Shown one piece after another: positions 1 through 6,871 of a stretch of 10,846 nucleotides of DNA (the first letter of the stretch is position 1; each line of letters opens with the position of its first letter). The DNA is taken from NCBI GenBank assembly GCA_014379045.1, contig JACMMK010000237.1, forward strand, positions 1-10,846, written 5' to 3'. This DNA comes from Burkholderiales bacterium. Lineage in GTDB: Bacteria; Pseudomonadota; Gammaproteobacteria; Burkholderiales; CAIKXV01. The notes beneath the pieces were generated by a model. It had not been told where the DNA came from. It saw only the letters and a program-made list of their open reading frames with translations, and made no database searches. A program made the translations under genes and the position numbers.

Positions 1-293
1 AAGCGCCGGGCGATGAACGCGCCGAGCGCGCGTGGCTCGACCGCGCGACCCGCGACCAACGCGATGGCGTCGTCGATCAGCAGCGCGATCGCGCGGGCCG
101 CAGTAGCGCGATAGCCGAAAACGTACGCATGGCCGATCGCACCCTCTTTCGTGACGATGTCGACCAGCACGATCGGCGCGCGACTCACCACGGCTGCGCT
201 GGTGCCGAGCACATAGCGCAGCGGCACATCGAGCACCGTCGTGCGCACCGATTCGACCTGCAACGACACGGGCGCCGGCAGCGGGGACGACAT
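1..293 (-). CDS. Mandelate racemase-like enolase-superfamily protein, N-terminal part only
   Basis: This gene starts at ATG (291-293) and runs off the left edge, so only about 97 residues are visible. The reverse-strand translation begins MSSPLPAPVSLQVESVRTTV and continues through the N-terminal capping domain of the mandelate racemase/muconate lactonizing enzyme fold. The stretch LRYVLGTSAAVVSRAPIVLV, followed by VDIVTKEGAIGHAYVFGYR, resembles as I recall it the same part of Pseudomonas mandelate racemase, including the specificity loop and the Gly-His-(Ser/Ala)-Tyr-(Leu/Val)-Phe segment. Enzymes of this type abstract an alpha-proton of a carboxylate with Mg2+ help. The catalytic barrel lies outside the window, so racemase or dehydratase activity cannot be decided. 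The start overlaps the stop of the upstream enolase-superfamily gene by one base (TGATG), implying translational coupling. No signal peptide is seen, so it is probably cytoplasmic. Confidence 0.85.
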   Translation of the reverse strand, partial: MSSPLPAPVSLQVESVRTTVLDVPLRYVLGTSAAVVSRAPIVLVDIVTKEGAIGHAYVFGYRATAARAIALLIDDAIALVAGRAVEPRALGAFIARR

Positions 294-1444
294 CAGCGGA
301 TGGTTGTCGGCGGCCCGAGCGCGTAGCGGTCGAGCACAGCGAGATCGGCACTGCAGCCCAGACCGGCCGCCTGCGGAACGGCAATCCGACCGTCGCTCGA
401 ATCGAGCCATGCGCCGAAGGGACGCGCTTCGAGATCCATGAACAGTCGCTCGAACGCGGCCTGCGGTGCGAACGCCGCCTGCAGGTGCAACGTGGCGAGC
501 AGGCCGGCGCCGAAGTAAGCGCAGTGGGGAACCAGTTGCGCACCGTTTGCGCCTATCTCCTGCGCGGCATCGATCCAGGCACCGACGCCTCCGCACTTGA
601 TGACGCTCGGCTGCGCGAAATCGACTGCACCGGCTGCTGTCAGCGCGCGCCAGGCGAGGCGCCCCGCGACATTCTCGCCCGCCGCGATCGGAATCCCGCC
701 CTCGCGCCGCACGCGCGCGAGACCGGCGTAGTCTTCAGGCGGCCACACCGGCTCTTCGAGCCAGGCGAGATTGAACGCTGCCAGTTCACGGCAGCGCGCG
801 AGCGCTTCCTCGACCGACCACGGGCAGTTGGTGTCGAGCGTCAGGCGGACGTCATGGCCCATCGCGGCGCGCGCCGCAGCGACGCAAGCGACGTCGACCT
901 CGTGGAGTTTGATATCGCGGTAGCCCCGTTCCAGCGCACGGCCGGCGGCGCGCGCGACGGCATCGGGCGTGCCGTAGCGCAGCAGGCTCGCGTAGCAGGT
1001 CAGTGAGTCGAGGCGTGACTTGCCGCCCGAGTCGGCGCGTGATGCCGCGTCTCCCAGCAGCCGGTACAACGGCAGGCCCGCACACTGCGCAGCCAGATCC
1101 CAGAGCGCTATGTCCAGCGCCGACAGCGCGCCGATCACGCTGCCCGATCGACCGTGCAGGTGCAGTTGCCGGAACAGACGCTCGCTCAACGCGGCGCGTT
1201 CGGCGGGCTCGCCGATCGCGGCACCGACCACGGCTGGTGCAACCAGCGTATCGACCGCGTTGCGCGTCGTCGCGCACGACGCATGTCCCCAGCCCTCACC
1301 CCACCCTTCCCGGCCGGTATCGGTGAGTAGACGCACGTGCAAGGTGTCGAGCGCGGTCCAGCTCATCCCGGCGAAGGCGGTCGGGACCGCCCCGATATCG
1401 AACGGGATGCGCGTCAGGCGCGTCTCGATCGCGATGATCTTCAT
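293..1444 (-). CDS. Enolase-superfamily (mandelate racemase/MLE type) enzyme, reaction unknown
   Basis: This is a 383-residue cytoplasmic protein of normal family length. It has an N-terminal capping domain (about 1-125, ending in the typical DIALWDLAAQ..GLPLYRLLG segment) and a barrel domain. Predicted Mg2+ ligands are Asp204 (LTLDTN), Glu230 (WLEEP) and Glu257 (AAGEN). Lys179 and His181 (DIKLHE) stand where mandelate racemase has its Lys-x-Lys pair. His307 (VPHCAYFG) matches the racemase catalytic His297 and Glu332 its Glu317. The Asp partner of that His is replaced by Ser280 (QPSVIKCGGV). It therefore belongs to the racemase-like subgroup but not to true mandelate racemase; a sugar-acid or hydroxy-acid dehydratase, epimerase or cycloisomerase is possible. 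The ATG start fits the family's usual N-terminus, although the purine-rich AGAGG lies only two bases upstream. It overlaps the next enolase-superfamily gene by one base. The gene upstream, 130 bp away, is the protease-hydrolase fusion. Confidence 0.9.
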   Translation of the reverse strand: MKIIAIETRLTRIPFDIGAVPTAFAGMSWTALDTLHVRLLTDTGREGWGEGWGHASCATTRNAVDTLVAPAVVGAAIGEPAERAALSERLFRQLHLHGRSGSVIGALSALDIALWDLAAQCAGLPLYRLLGDAASRADSGGKSRLDSLTCYASLLRYGTPDAVARAAGRALERGYRDIKLHEVDVACVAAARAAMGHDVRLTLDTNCPWSVEEALARCRELAAFNLAWLEEPVWPPEDYAGLARVRREGGIPIAAGENVAGRLAWRALTAAGAVDFAQPSVIKCGGVGAWIDAAQEIGANGAQLVPHCAYFGAGLLATLHLQAAFAPQAAFERLFMDLEARPFGAWLDSSDGRIAVPQAAGLGCSADLAVLDRYALGPPTTIR

Positions 1445-1574
1445 GGCCTCTGGCGCGACGTACGGCAGGCGTTGCGATGCGGTTGCGTCGGATTGCGTTG
1501 CAGCTGATCAACCGGCACGTCGCACCTGTCGGCCTCGTGGATTCGCTCTCATCGATTCGCTTTGCTCGACGCAG

Positions 1575-3497
1575 TCACGCACCGCTGCGCTGGATGAATT
1601 CGATCACCGCCTGCATCGTCAACGCATCGTTATCGAATCCGCAATGCGTCGTGCTCGTGCTGGTCGGGCCCGGCGACACGTGCACGCGCGTGTTGCGCGG
1701 CTTCCCGCGCCGCCTGCACATCTCGTCGAAGTCGTGCTGCAGACCGAGGATCGGCGTGCGCCTGCCGCCCTCGAACGACCGTGAGATCAGGTGCAGCAGC
1801 GAGCGTCGATAGGGGCCGCAGGTGGAGTCGTCTTCCTCGGCCTTGTCGGTCAGGTGGAACTGCTGGTAACGACGCACCGACCCGTCGTCGAGGCGCCTGC
1901 GTAATGTCGAATCGAACAGCCCGGTGGTCACCGCGGGCGCCATGAAGCTCACCGATTCGAAGCGCACCCCGGCGGCGGCGAGCCGTTCGGCGATATGGCA
2001 ATGCGCGACGCACCCCGCCGAATGCGCGACCAGGTGAAAGCGCACCGCCTGCTTCGCGCTCTCGGACGCGGTGAACGCGTTGTAGAGCTGCAGTGCGCCG
2101 GGCGGCGCTCGGCCAGCATCGCCGGGACTGCTCATCGCACTGGCGTTGTCCTTGATCTCGCTACACAACTGCGTCCCCCAAGGCGCGAGCGCGCGCTCGA
2201 GGCGCGTGTTCCACCAGCGGCCGACCTGCGCCGACGCACTGTCGGTCGTGTCGACCACGCGCAGGTCGCGCAGATAGGCGTTCAGGCGGTCGATCACGGT
2301 GCTGAGAAACGCGGTCTCCCACATCAGGTACACGGGAAAGATGCGGGCATCGTAGAACGCCGGCACCCAGCGTGCCGCATCTTTCGCCGCCGCGGCTTCA
2401 CCGAGCAGCCCGCCGTGCGCGTAGACGCAGACATCGATCGGCTTGGCGCCCAGGCGCCAGCGCCTGCGCGCCTCGGCCAGATGCACGCCGACCAGCGCTT
2501 CGAGGTCGCCAGGCGTCGTTCTGAACTGACCGCTCGACGACAACCTGCCGTCGCGCTCGACATTGACGATGAACGGCGAGATCTCGCGATCGCGCAGCGT
2601 GGTGTTGAGGGACACCTTGACCCGGTTGCGCGCGTCGACGCGCAAGGTCACGTTGCGCGCGATCTCCATACGCTCCTGGGTCACGACGCCCAGTTGTGCG
2701 ACCCAGCAGTCCATCGCGTTCGCGAGCCAGTCCTGGTAGGTCAGGATCGCGTAGCCGTACGACCCCCAGTCGGTGTCCCAGGAATTCTGGATCAGGAAGC
2801 CCTGATGGTCGTAGCCGACGATCGCGATCGCATGCCCGCCTGCGCTGCCGGGCTTGTACGGAATCACGAACAGGTCCTGCGCGAACGACTTCGGGCGGAT
2901 CTTCCAGACGCCTTCCTTGCGCCCGCCGTCGGCACCCGCGTCCCAACCCTTGTGCGTGTCGGTGCTCGCGTAGACGATCCCGACCTCGTTCAGCGCCGAA
3001 TGGATATCGGTGATCTGCTTCACGTCGATGCGGTAGTACGCACCCAGGGGCCGCGTCACCGCGTCGAGCCACCAGTCCTGCGCCGCGTCGGCGCTGGCCG
3101 GAGGCATGCTGTCGACGCCGGTCGTCCACAACCGGTCGGCACAGCATCCGTGCTTCTGCCAGCCTTTCAGCGCGCCGCGCAGGCTCGACCCTTCGTCCTT
3201 CGATCCGGGAAACTCGTCGTAGCGCCGTGCCATCCAGTAGAGCATGTACGGCGACACCTGCGCCGTCGTTTCGCGCGCCGATCGGCGTGCCAGGTACTCG
3301 AGCACAAGCGACAGCGAGAAGCCGGTGCACGCGCTGGTGTCGTGCTGGTTCTTCACCGGCAACGCGAAATCGGGGAACCGCGACGGCTTCGGCGCGGCAC
3401 CGATCGACGCACGGTACGCCAGGTCGCGAAAGTCGACCGCATCGGGTCGCACGTTGCGCACGCGCGCGCGCATCGAAGATACCTTCTTGCCGGGCAT
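1575..3497 (-). CDS. Papain-like (C1) peptidase fused to an alpha/beta-hydrolase-like domain
   Basis: The protein has 640 residues. Residues about 18-265 form a C1 papain-fold protease. Gln51 and Cys57 (VKNQHDTSACTGF) have the papain Gln19/Cys25 spacing of six; His222 is in GGHAIAIVGYD and Asn238 in LIQNSWDTDWGSYGY, so the whole catalytic set is present. Residues about 270-350 are a linker of mixed predicted strands. Residues about 353-640 look like a lipase/esterase-type alpha/beta hydrolase: an HGG oxyanion-like motif (361-363), a nucleophile elbow AHSAG with Ser493, a candidate acid near Asp551, and a late His618. There is no signal peptide or membrane segment, so a cytoplasmic location is likely. 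The start has a good ribosome site, AAAGGGA, five bases upstream; Met9 is an alternative start. The protease assignment is firm. The hydrolase is by motif only, and the biological role is unknown. No hairpin terminator follows, so read-through into the enolase genes is possible. Confidence 0.88.
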   Translation of the reverse strand: MPGKKVSSMRARVRNVRPDAVDFRDLAYRASIGAAPKPSRFPDFALPVKNQHDTSACTGFSLSLVLEYLARRSARETTAQVSPYMLYWMARRYDEFPGSKDEGSSLRGALKGWQKHGCCADRLWTTGVDSMPPASADAAQDWWLDAVTRPLGAYYRIDVKQITDIHSALNEVGIVYASTDTHKGWDAGADGGRKEGVWKIRPKSFAQDLFVIPYKPGSAGGHAIAIVGYDHQGFLIQNSWDTDWGSYGYAILTYQDWLANAMDCWVAQLGVVTQERMEIARNVTLRVDARNRVKVSLNTTLRDREISPFIVNVERDGRLSSSGQFRTTPGDLEALVGVHLAEARRRWRLGAKPIDVCVYAHGGLLGEAAAAKDAARWVPAFYDARIFPVYLMWETAFLSTVIDRLNAYLRDLRVVDTTDSASAQVGRWWNTRLERALAPWGTQLCSEIKDNASAMSSPGDAGRAPPGALQLYNAFTASESAKQAVRFHLVAHSAGCVAHCHIAERLAAAGVRFESVSFMAPAVTTGLFDSTLRRRLDDGSVRRYQQFHLTDKAEEDDSTCGPYRRSLLHLISRSFEGGRRTPILGLQHDFDEMCRRRGKPRNTRVHVSPGPTSTSTTHCGFDNDALTMQAVIEFIQRSGA

Positions 3498-3715
3498 GAC
3501 GTTCCCTTTCGGGTTGTAAACGTTGTCGGATCATGCGGTACGACGAGCTACGCTATTCCCCGAGGTAGCGCACGTCAACCGCGACGCGCATTACGGTGGG
3601 TCGGGCGACGTCGATGCCTGCTTGGCCGGCACCGTTCGGCGCTAGTCCGAATGGGCCATTGTGAGAAACGGAAAATAATCGTAGCCTTTGCCCTCCGACT
3701 AAAGGAGAAGAGATC
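3498..3715. promoter_or_regulatory. Divergent intergenic region between protease fusion and PEP-CTERM gene
   Basis: These 218 bases separate two divergently transcribed genes and must hold both start signals. On the plus side, the last 60 bases become AT-rich; AATAAT at 3674-3679 is a plausible -10 element, but I see only a weak -35 (TGGGCC-like) at usual spacing, so this promoter is tentative. On the minus side the only clear signal is the protease gene's ribosome site at 3503-3509. The sequence TTGTAAACGTTGTC (3514-3527) has partial dyad character around AACGTT and lies in the protease leader. I see no convincing RNA gene or small ORF. Confidence 0.35.
3701..3708 (+). promoter_or_regulatory. 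Ribosome binding site of the PEP-CTERM gene
   Basis: AAAGGAGA lies eight bases (from AGGAG) before the ATG at 3716. It is the strongest Shine-Dalgarno match in the window and fixes the start, which also gives a textbook signal peptide. Confidence 0.8.
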
Positions 3716-4318
3716 ATGCGCAAACTTATTGCAGGAATGGCGTTGGCCATCTCGGCGTCTTTTGCCAATGGTGCGCTTCTGGATGTTCCGGTACCCGCGA
3801 ACGCCTACATCACGCTGAATGGATTCGAATGGGCGTGGGGTGCAAGTTGTACTTCGAAGGGCGCCGGCGATTGCGACACTCCCGCCTTCGGCTATCAGCT
3901 GACACAGGGTTGGCGCGTCGCCGTAGCGTCGGATATGGGGCTAGCGCCGACCGCGCTGAACTTTCTGTTTCCCGGGGCCAATGTGCCGTTCAACGGAAGC
4001 GACCCGGTCAGCGGAGCGAGATTCGACTTCCTGAACGCCGCATATACAAACGCGGCATCAGCCGGTGCCTGTGCAACAGCGTATTTCACCAATGCCGACG
4101 GCAACAACAGCTGTGACTGGTTTAACGGCGGCGGTCAGAACGTAAATACCGTCGGCTGGTTCAATCAGAACGGTGAGGCAAATTTTTTCGCCGAGATGTT
4201 GTTCATCAGGACGACCAACGTTACCGCCATCCCCTTGCCGGCAAGCTTTGTTCCGCTGCTTTCCGGTCTTGGCCTGCTCGGTTACATCGCACGTCGCAGG
4301 ACGCAGCGAACCGCCTGA
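3716..4318 (+). CDS. Exported protein with PEP-CTERM-type (VPLPA-like) sorting tail
   Basis: The protein has 200 residues. Residues 1-19 are a classical signal peptide (MRKLIAGMALAISASFANG, cleavage near Ala20). The mature part is rich in Asn, Gly, Ala and aromatics and has four cysteines (45, 53, 119, 133) that could form two disulfides. The C-terminus carries the tripartite sorting tail: IPLPAS at 172-177, a hydrophobic helix FVPLLSGLGLLGYI at 178-191, then ARRRTQR. Tails of this kind are recognised by an exosortase in the inner membrane, which removes the tail during export; such proteins often accompany exopolysaccharide or biofilm matrix. The usual motif is VPEP; the IPLPA form matches the VPLPA variant family. 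No exosortase gene is in the window. The gene stands alone, with its own ribosome site and terminator, and its codons are visibly less GC-rich than those of its neighbours. The middle domain is not recognised. Confidence 0.87.
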   Translation: MRKLIAGMALAISASFANGALLDVPVPANAYITLNGFEWAWGASCTSKGAGDCDTPAFGYQLTQGWRVAVASDMGLAPTALNFLFPGANVPFNGSDPVSGARFDFLNAAYTNAASAGACATAYFTNADGNNSCDWFNGGGQNVNTVGWFNQNGEANFFAEMLFIRTTNVTAIPLPASFVPLLSGLGLLGYIARRRTQRTA

Positions 4319-4337
4319 ACACGGCGGCGTAAATCAG

Positions 4338-4367
4338 AGAAAGCCCGCTCCGGCGGGCTTTCTGTTT
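4338..4367 (+). terminator. Intrinsic terminator after the PEP-CTERM gene
   Basis: A perfect 11-bp stem (AGAAAGCCCGC, 4338-4348, pairing with 4353-4363) closes a TCCG tetraloop of the stable UNCG type and is followed by TGTTT. It lies 20 bases after the stop codon. The convergent minus-strand operon ends at 4478, so the hairpin may also stop transcription from that side, but the minus-strand sequence after it (CTGATTTAC) has only a short T run. Confidence 0.85.
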
Positions 4368-4477
4368 GGCGTTTCAGCGACGCCGATGGTGTACGCGGTC
4401 GCCGTCGAGCAGCCACCGGTACGTGCTGCCGCGCCGACCTCGAACGCCATCGGGGCGCCGCTGCCACCAGCGGGCCC

Positions 4478-4777
4478 CTACTTCGCCCGGCGTTGCCACA
4501 ACGCAAGCTGCACGTCGAACGAGTGGTCGACCAGTACCTGATAGAGGTGCTCGACGAAACCCGGATCGAGCGACTCGGCCTGTGCCCAGTCGCGTCGCGC
4601 GCGCATGAAGGTCGGCATCTTGTCGGGCTGGCGAATGTCCTGCTCGCTCTGCTTGAAGCGCACGGCTTCGCGCACATAGGGCATGCGCGTGCCGAGCAGA
4701 CGCACGATCTCGCGGTCGATCTCGTCGCACGCGGCACGTATGTCGGAGAGGTTCTCGCATGCAGTGGCTGGCTTCAT
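4478..4777 (-). CDS. PchB/chorismate mutase-like AroQ-fold protein
   Basis: This 99-residue all-helical protein resembles isochorismate pyruvate lyase PchB and type II chorismate mutases. From the chosen Met it appears to align without gaps to Pseudomonas aeruginosa PchB as I remember it, and the catalytic residues fall at the same numbers: Arg14 (LSDIR), Arg31 (GTRMPYV), Lys42 (RFKQSE) and Gln90 (FDVQL). PchB splits isochorismate to salicylate and pyruvate and has weak mutase activity; this fold also serves as chorismate mutase. This alignment, and the GGGGGAA site four bases upstream, favour Met at 4777 over an ATG at 4828 that would add 17 residues and overlap the preceding gene. It is the last gene of the dehydrogenase-Bug operon, 28 bases after the second Bug gene. 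No isochorismate synthase is present, so lyase versus mutase (or another pericyclic or binding role) remains open. No signal peptide is seen. Confidence 0.87.
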   Translation of the reverse strand: MKPATACENLSDIRAACDEIDREIVRLLGTRMPYVREAVRFKQSEQDIRQPDKMPTFMRARRDWAQAESLDPGFVEHLYQVLVDHSFDVQLALWQRRAK

Positions 4778-4781
4778 CGCT

Positions 4782-4788
4782 TTCCCCC
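4782..4788 (-). promoter_or_regulatory. Ribosome binding site deciding the PchB-like start
   Basis: On the minus strand GGGGGAA sits four bases before the ATG at 4775-4777. The upstream ATG at 4826-4828 lies inside the end of the Bug gene, and the extra 17 residues it would add are not part of the PchB-like fold. Confidence 0.55.
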
Positions 4789-4805
4789 GTGTCGAATGCC
4801 GAACT

Positions 4806-5846
4806 TCATTCCGGCTTGAGGCCGGCATGCTTGACTACGCTCGCCCATTTCGTGAATTCCGACTGGGCGAACGCTTCGAACTGCGCCGGCGTGTTGCCCA
4901 CCGGCTCCGCGCCGAGGTCGATCATGCGGTCGCGCACGGCGGGGTAGGCAAGCGCTTTGGCGACCTCGACCTGAATCCGCTGCGTGAGCGCCGCGGCCAT
5001 TCGCGCCGGCCCCCACAACGCGTACCAGTTCGACGCGTCGTACCCGGCGACCCCGGCTTCGGCCACCGTCGGCAGATCGGGCGCGCTTGGCGCGCGCTCG
5101 CGGGTGCTGATCGCGAGCGCGCGCAGCTTTCCGCCCTTGACCAGCGGCAGCGTCGTCAACGTCGTGTCGAACATGAAATCGACATGTCCGCCCATCACGT
5201 CGGCCAGCGCCGGGGTACTGCCCTTGTACGGCACGTGCGTGGTGACGATACCGGCCGCCGACTTGAACAGTTCGCCCGCGAGATGGCTGCCCCCGCCGGT
5301 GCTCGACGACGCGAAGTTGAGCTTGCCCGGGTTCGCCTTCGCGATGTCGATCAGATCGCGCACCGACCGCGCGCTGCTGCCCGGCGGCACGACGAGCAGC
5401 AGCGGTACGCGCGACAGCAACGTGACGTGCGTGAAGTCGCGCAGCGCATCGAACGGCATCTTCGCGAGCAGGCTCGGCGTGATCACGTGGATGCTGGTGT
5501 TGACCAACAGCGTGTAGCCGTCGGGTGCCGCGCGCGCGACCACTTCGGCTCCGATCAGTCCGCTCGCGCCGGCGCGATTGTCGATGATGAACGGCTGCCC
5601 GATCTGCTCGGGCAGGCGGGCCGCGATGGCACGCGCGACGATGTCGGTCGGCCCGCCGGGCGGATACGGCACGATCAGGCGCACCGGCTTCTGCGGATAC
5701 GCCGGGACGGCACCCGGCGTCGCCGCATTCGCCGTCGCTGCCTGCGCGAGCGCGGCGGGCGTGCCGGCGGCGAGGACCGCCACACTCACCGCACGCGCTG
5801 CATACGCGAGGAAGGGACCGATCGGACGATGCACGAGGACGCTCAT
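4806..5846 (-). CDS. Bug-family (TctC) periplasmic solute-binding protein, second of a tandem pair
   Basis: The protein has 346 residues from the chosen start. A signal peptide covers about residues 1-35 (hydrophobic core about 17-35, cleavage near ALA-QA). The mature part shows Bug hallmarks in order: YPQKPVRLIVPYPPGGPTD (50-68), IIDNRAGASGLIGAE (87-101), PDGYTLLVN (108-116), NPGKLNFASSS, HLAGELF, VPYKGSTPAL, and LPTVAEAG near the C-terminus. Bug proteins capture small carboxylates or related metabolites and may deliver them to a tripartite tricarboxylate transporter; many Burkholderiales copies have no adjacent TctA/TctB, as here. The ATG at 5844-5846 overlaps the stop of the upstream Bug gene by four bases (ATGA), which fixes the start; a longer open frame to 6068 lies inside that gene and shows no family similarity. 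The ligand is unknown. The motif SIHVITPSLLAKM is shared with the neighbouring paralogue. Confidence 0.95.
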   Translation of the reverse strand: MSVLVHRPIGPFLAYAARAVSVAVLAAGTPAALAQAATANAATPGAVPAYPQKPVRLIVPYPPGGPTDIVARAIAARLPEQIGQPFIIDNRAGASGLIGAEVVARAAPDGYTLLVNTSIHVITPSLLAKMPFDALRDFTHVTLLSRVPLLLVVPPGSSARSVRDLIDIAKANPGKLNFASSSTGGGSHLAGELFKSAAGIVTTHVPYKGSTPALADVMGGHVDFMFDTTLTTLPLVKGGKLRALAISTRERAPSAPDLPTVAEAGVAGYDASNWYALWGPARMAAALTQRIQVEVAKALAYPAVRDRMIDLGAEPVGNTPAQFEAFAQSEFTKWASVVKHAGLKPE

Positions 5847-6871
5847 TCTGGCTTGATCCCGGCCTGCTTGACCACGCGCGCATAGCGCGCGCGTTCGTCG
5901 ATCGCATAGCGCTCGAACTCTGCCGGCGACAGTTCGCCCGCGGGGTCGGCACCGAGTTCCGTCAGCCGATCGCGGATGTCGGTGCGCTGCATCGTCACCC
6001 GGATCGCGTCGGCGAGCGTGCGCACGATCTCGCGCGGCAAACCGCGCGGACCCCAGACGCCGTACCAATTGGTCTGCTCGAAGCCAGGAAGGCCGGCCTC
6101 GGCCATCGTCGGAATCTCGGGGGCCGCCTGCGTGCGCTTGCCGGTGGTGACGGCGAGTGCGCGCACCCGGTTGCCGCGCACGAACGGCATCGACGACGGG
6201 GTCGAATCGAACATGAACTGGACGAGCCCCGAGGCGACATCGGTCAGTGCGGGCACGCTGCCCTTGTACGGGATGTGCTGCATGTCGACGCCCGCGAGCG
6301 CCTTCAACTGCTCGCCGGCGAGATGCGACGACGAACCCGGACTCGACGAGGCGAAGTTGAGCTTGCCGGGATTCGACTTCGCATACGCGATGAACTCGCG
6401 CACATTCTTCACGGGAATCGACGGGTTCACGACGAACAGCAACGGCACGCTCGCCATGATCGTGACATGGGTGAAGTCTTTCACCGGGTCGTAGTTCATC
6501 TTCGCGATCAGACTCGGCAGGATGACGTGGATCGACGGGTTGACCAGCAGCGTGTAGCCATCGGGTACGGCACGCGAAACGAGTTCGGCGCCGATCATCC
6601 CGCTCGCGCCGGCACGGTTGTCGACGACGATCGGCTGGCGCAGCCGCTCCGCCAGCCCGATCGAGGCGACGCGCACGATCACGTCGGTCGGGCCACCGGG
6701 CGGATACGGCACCACCATGCGGATCGGGCGTGCCGGATAGTCGGTCGCCGCGGCGAACGCAACGCTGCCCGCGAGGCTGGCGCCGGATAGCGCCGCGGCG
6801 AAGAGAGCCCAGCCGCGCACTCGGTGCTGGCGCGCGCGTCGGGACGCGTTCACATGGGCTCGCACATTCAT
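5843..6871 (-). CDS. Bug-family (TctC) periplasmic solute-binding protein, first of a tandem pair
   Basis: The protein has 342 residues from the chosen start. The N-terminus is Arg-rich (1-19), followed by a hydrophobic core (about 20-40, ALFAAALSGASLAGSVAFA) and a probable cleavage site near residue 40-42, so it should be exported to the periplasm. Bug motifs are YPARPIRMVVPYPPGGPTD (45-63), VVDNRAGASGMIGAE (82-96), PDGYTLLVNPSIHV (103-116), NPGKLNFASSS, SSHLAGEQLK, IPYKGSVPAL and IPTMAEAGLPGFEQTNW. The ATG at 6869-6871 overlaps the stop of the dehydrogenase gene by four bases (ATGA), so the 51 extra upstream codons are not expected to be used. It aligns almost without gaps to the next gene, with roughly half or more of the mature residues identical by eye, which marks a tandem duplication. 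The ligand is not known; the operon context suggests an N-methylated amino acid or a related carboxylate. Confidence 0.95.
   Translation of the reverse strand: MNVRAHVNASRRARQHRVRGWALFAAALSGASLAGSVAFAAATDYPARPIRMVVPYPPGGPTDVIVRVASIGLAERLRQPIVVDNRAGASGMIGAELVSRAVPDGYTLLVNPSIHVILPSLIAKMNYDPVKDFTHVTIMASVPLLFVVNPSIPVKNVREFIAYAKSNPGKLNFASSSPGSSSHLAGEQLKALAGVDMQHIPYKGSVPALTDVASGLVQFMFDSTPSSMPFVRGNRVRALAVTTGKRTQAAPEIPTMAEAGLPGFEQTNWYGVWGPRGLPREIVRTLADAIRVTMQRTDIRDRLTELGADPAGELSPAEFERYAIDERARYARVVKQAGIKPE

Noticed and set aside
3553..3768. 71-codon minus-strand frame in the divergent intergenic region
   Set aside because: It overlaps the start, ribosome site and signal peptide of the PEP-CTERM gene, and has no ribosome site or known features of its own.
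1995..3818. 607-codon plus-strand frame opposite the protease fusion
   Set aside because: It has low-complexity Arg-rich composition, runs into the PEP-CTERM gene in another frame, and overlaps a gene with a full set of catalytic motifs.
4368..4385. Second small hairpin (GGCGT..ACGCC) after the terminator
   Set aside because: It has only a five-bp stem with no T run on either strand; too weak to call.
4778..4828. Longer start for the PchB-like gene
   Set aside because: It would overlap the Bug gene end and break the residue-for-residue match with PchB.
5847..6068. N-terminal extension of the second Bug gene
   Set aside because: The added 74 residues are Arg-rich antisense-like sequence. 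The ATGA-coupled ATG at 5846 gives a proper signal peptide.
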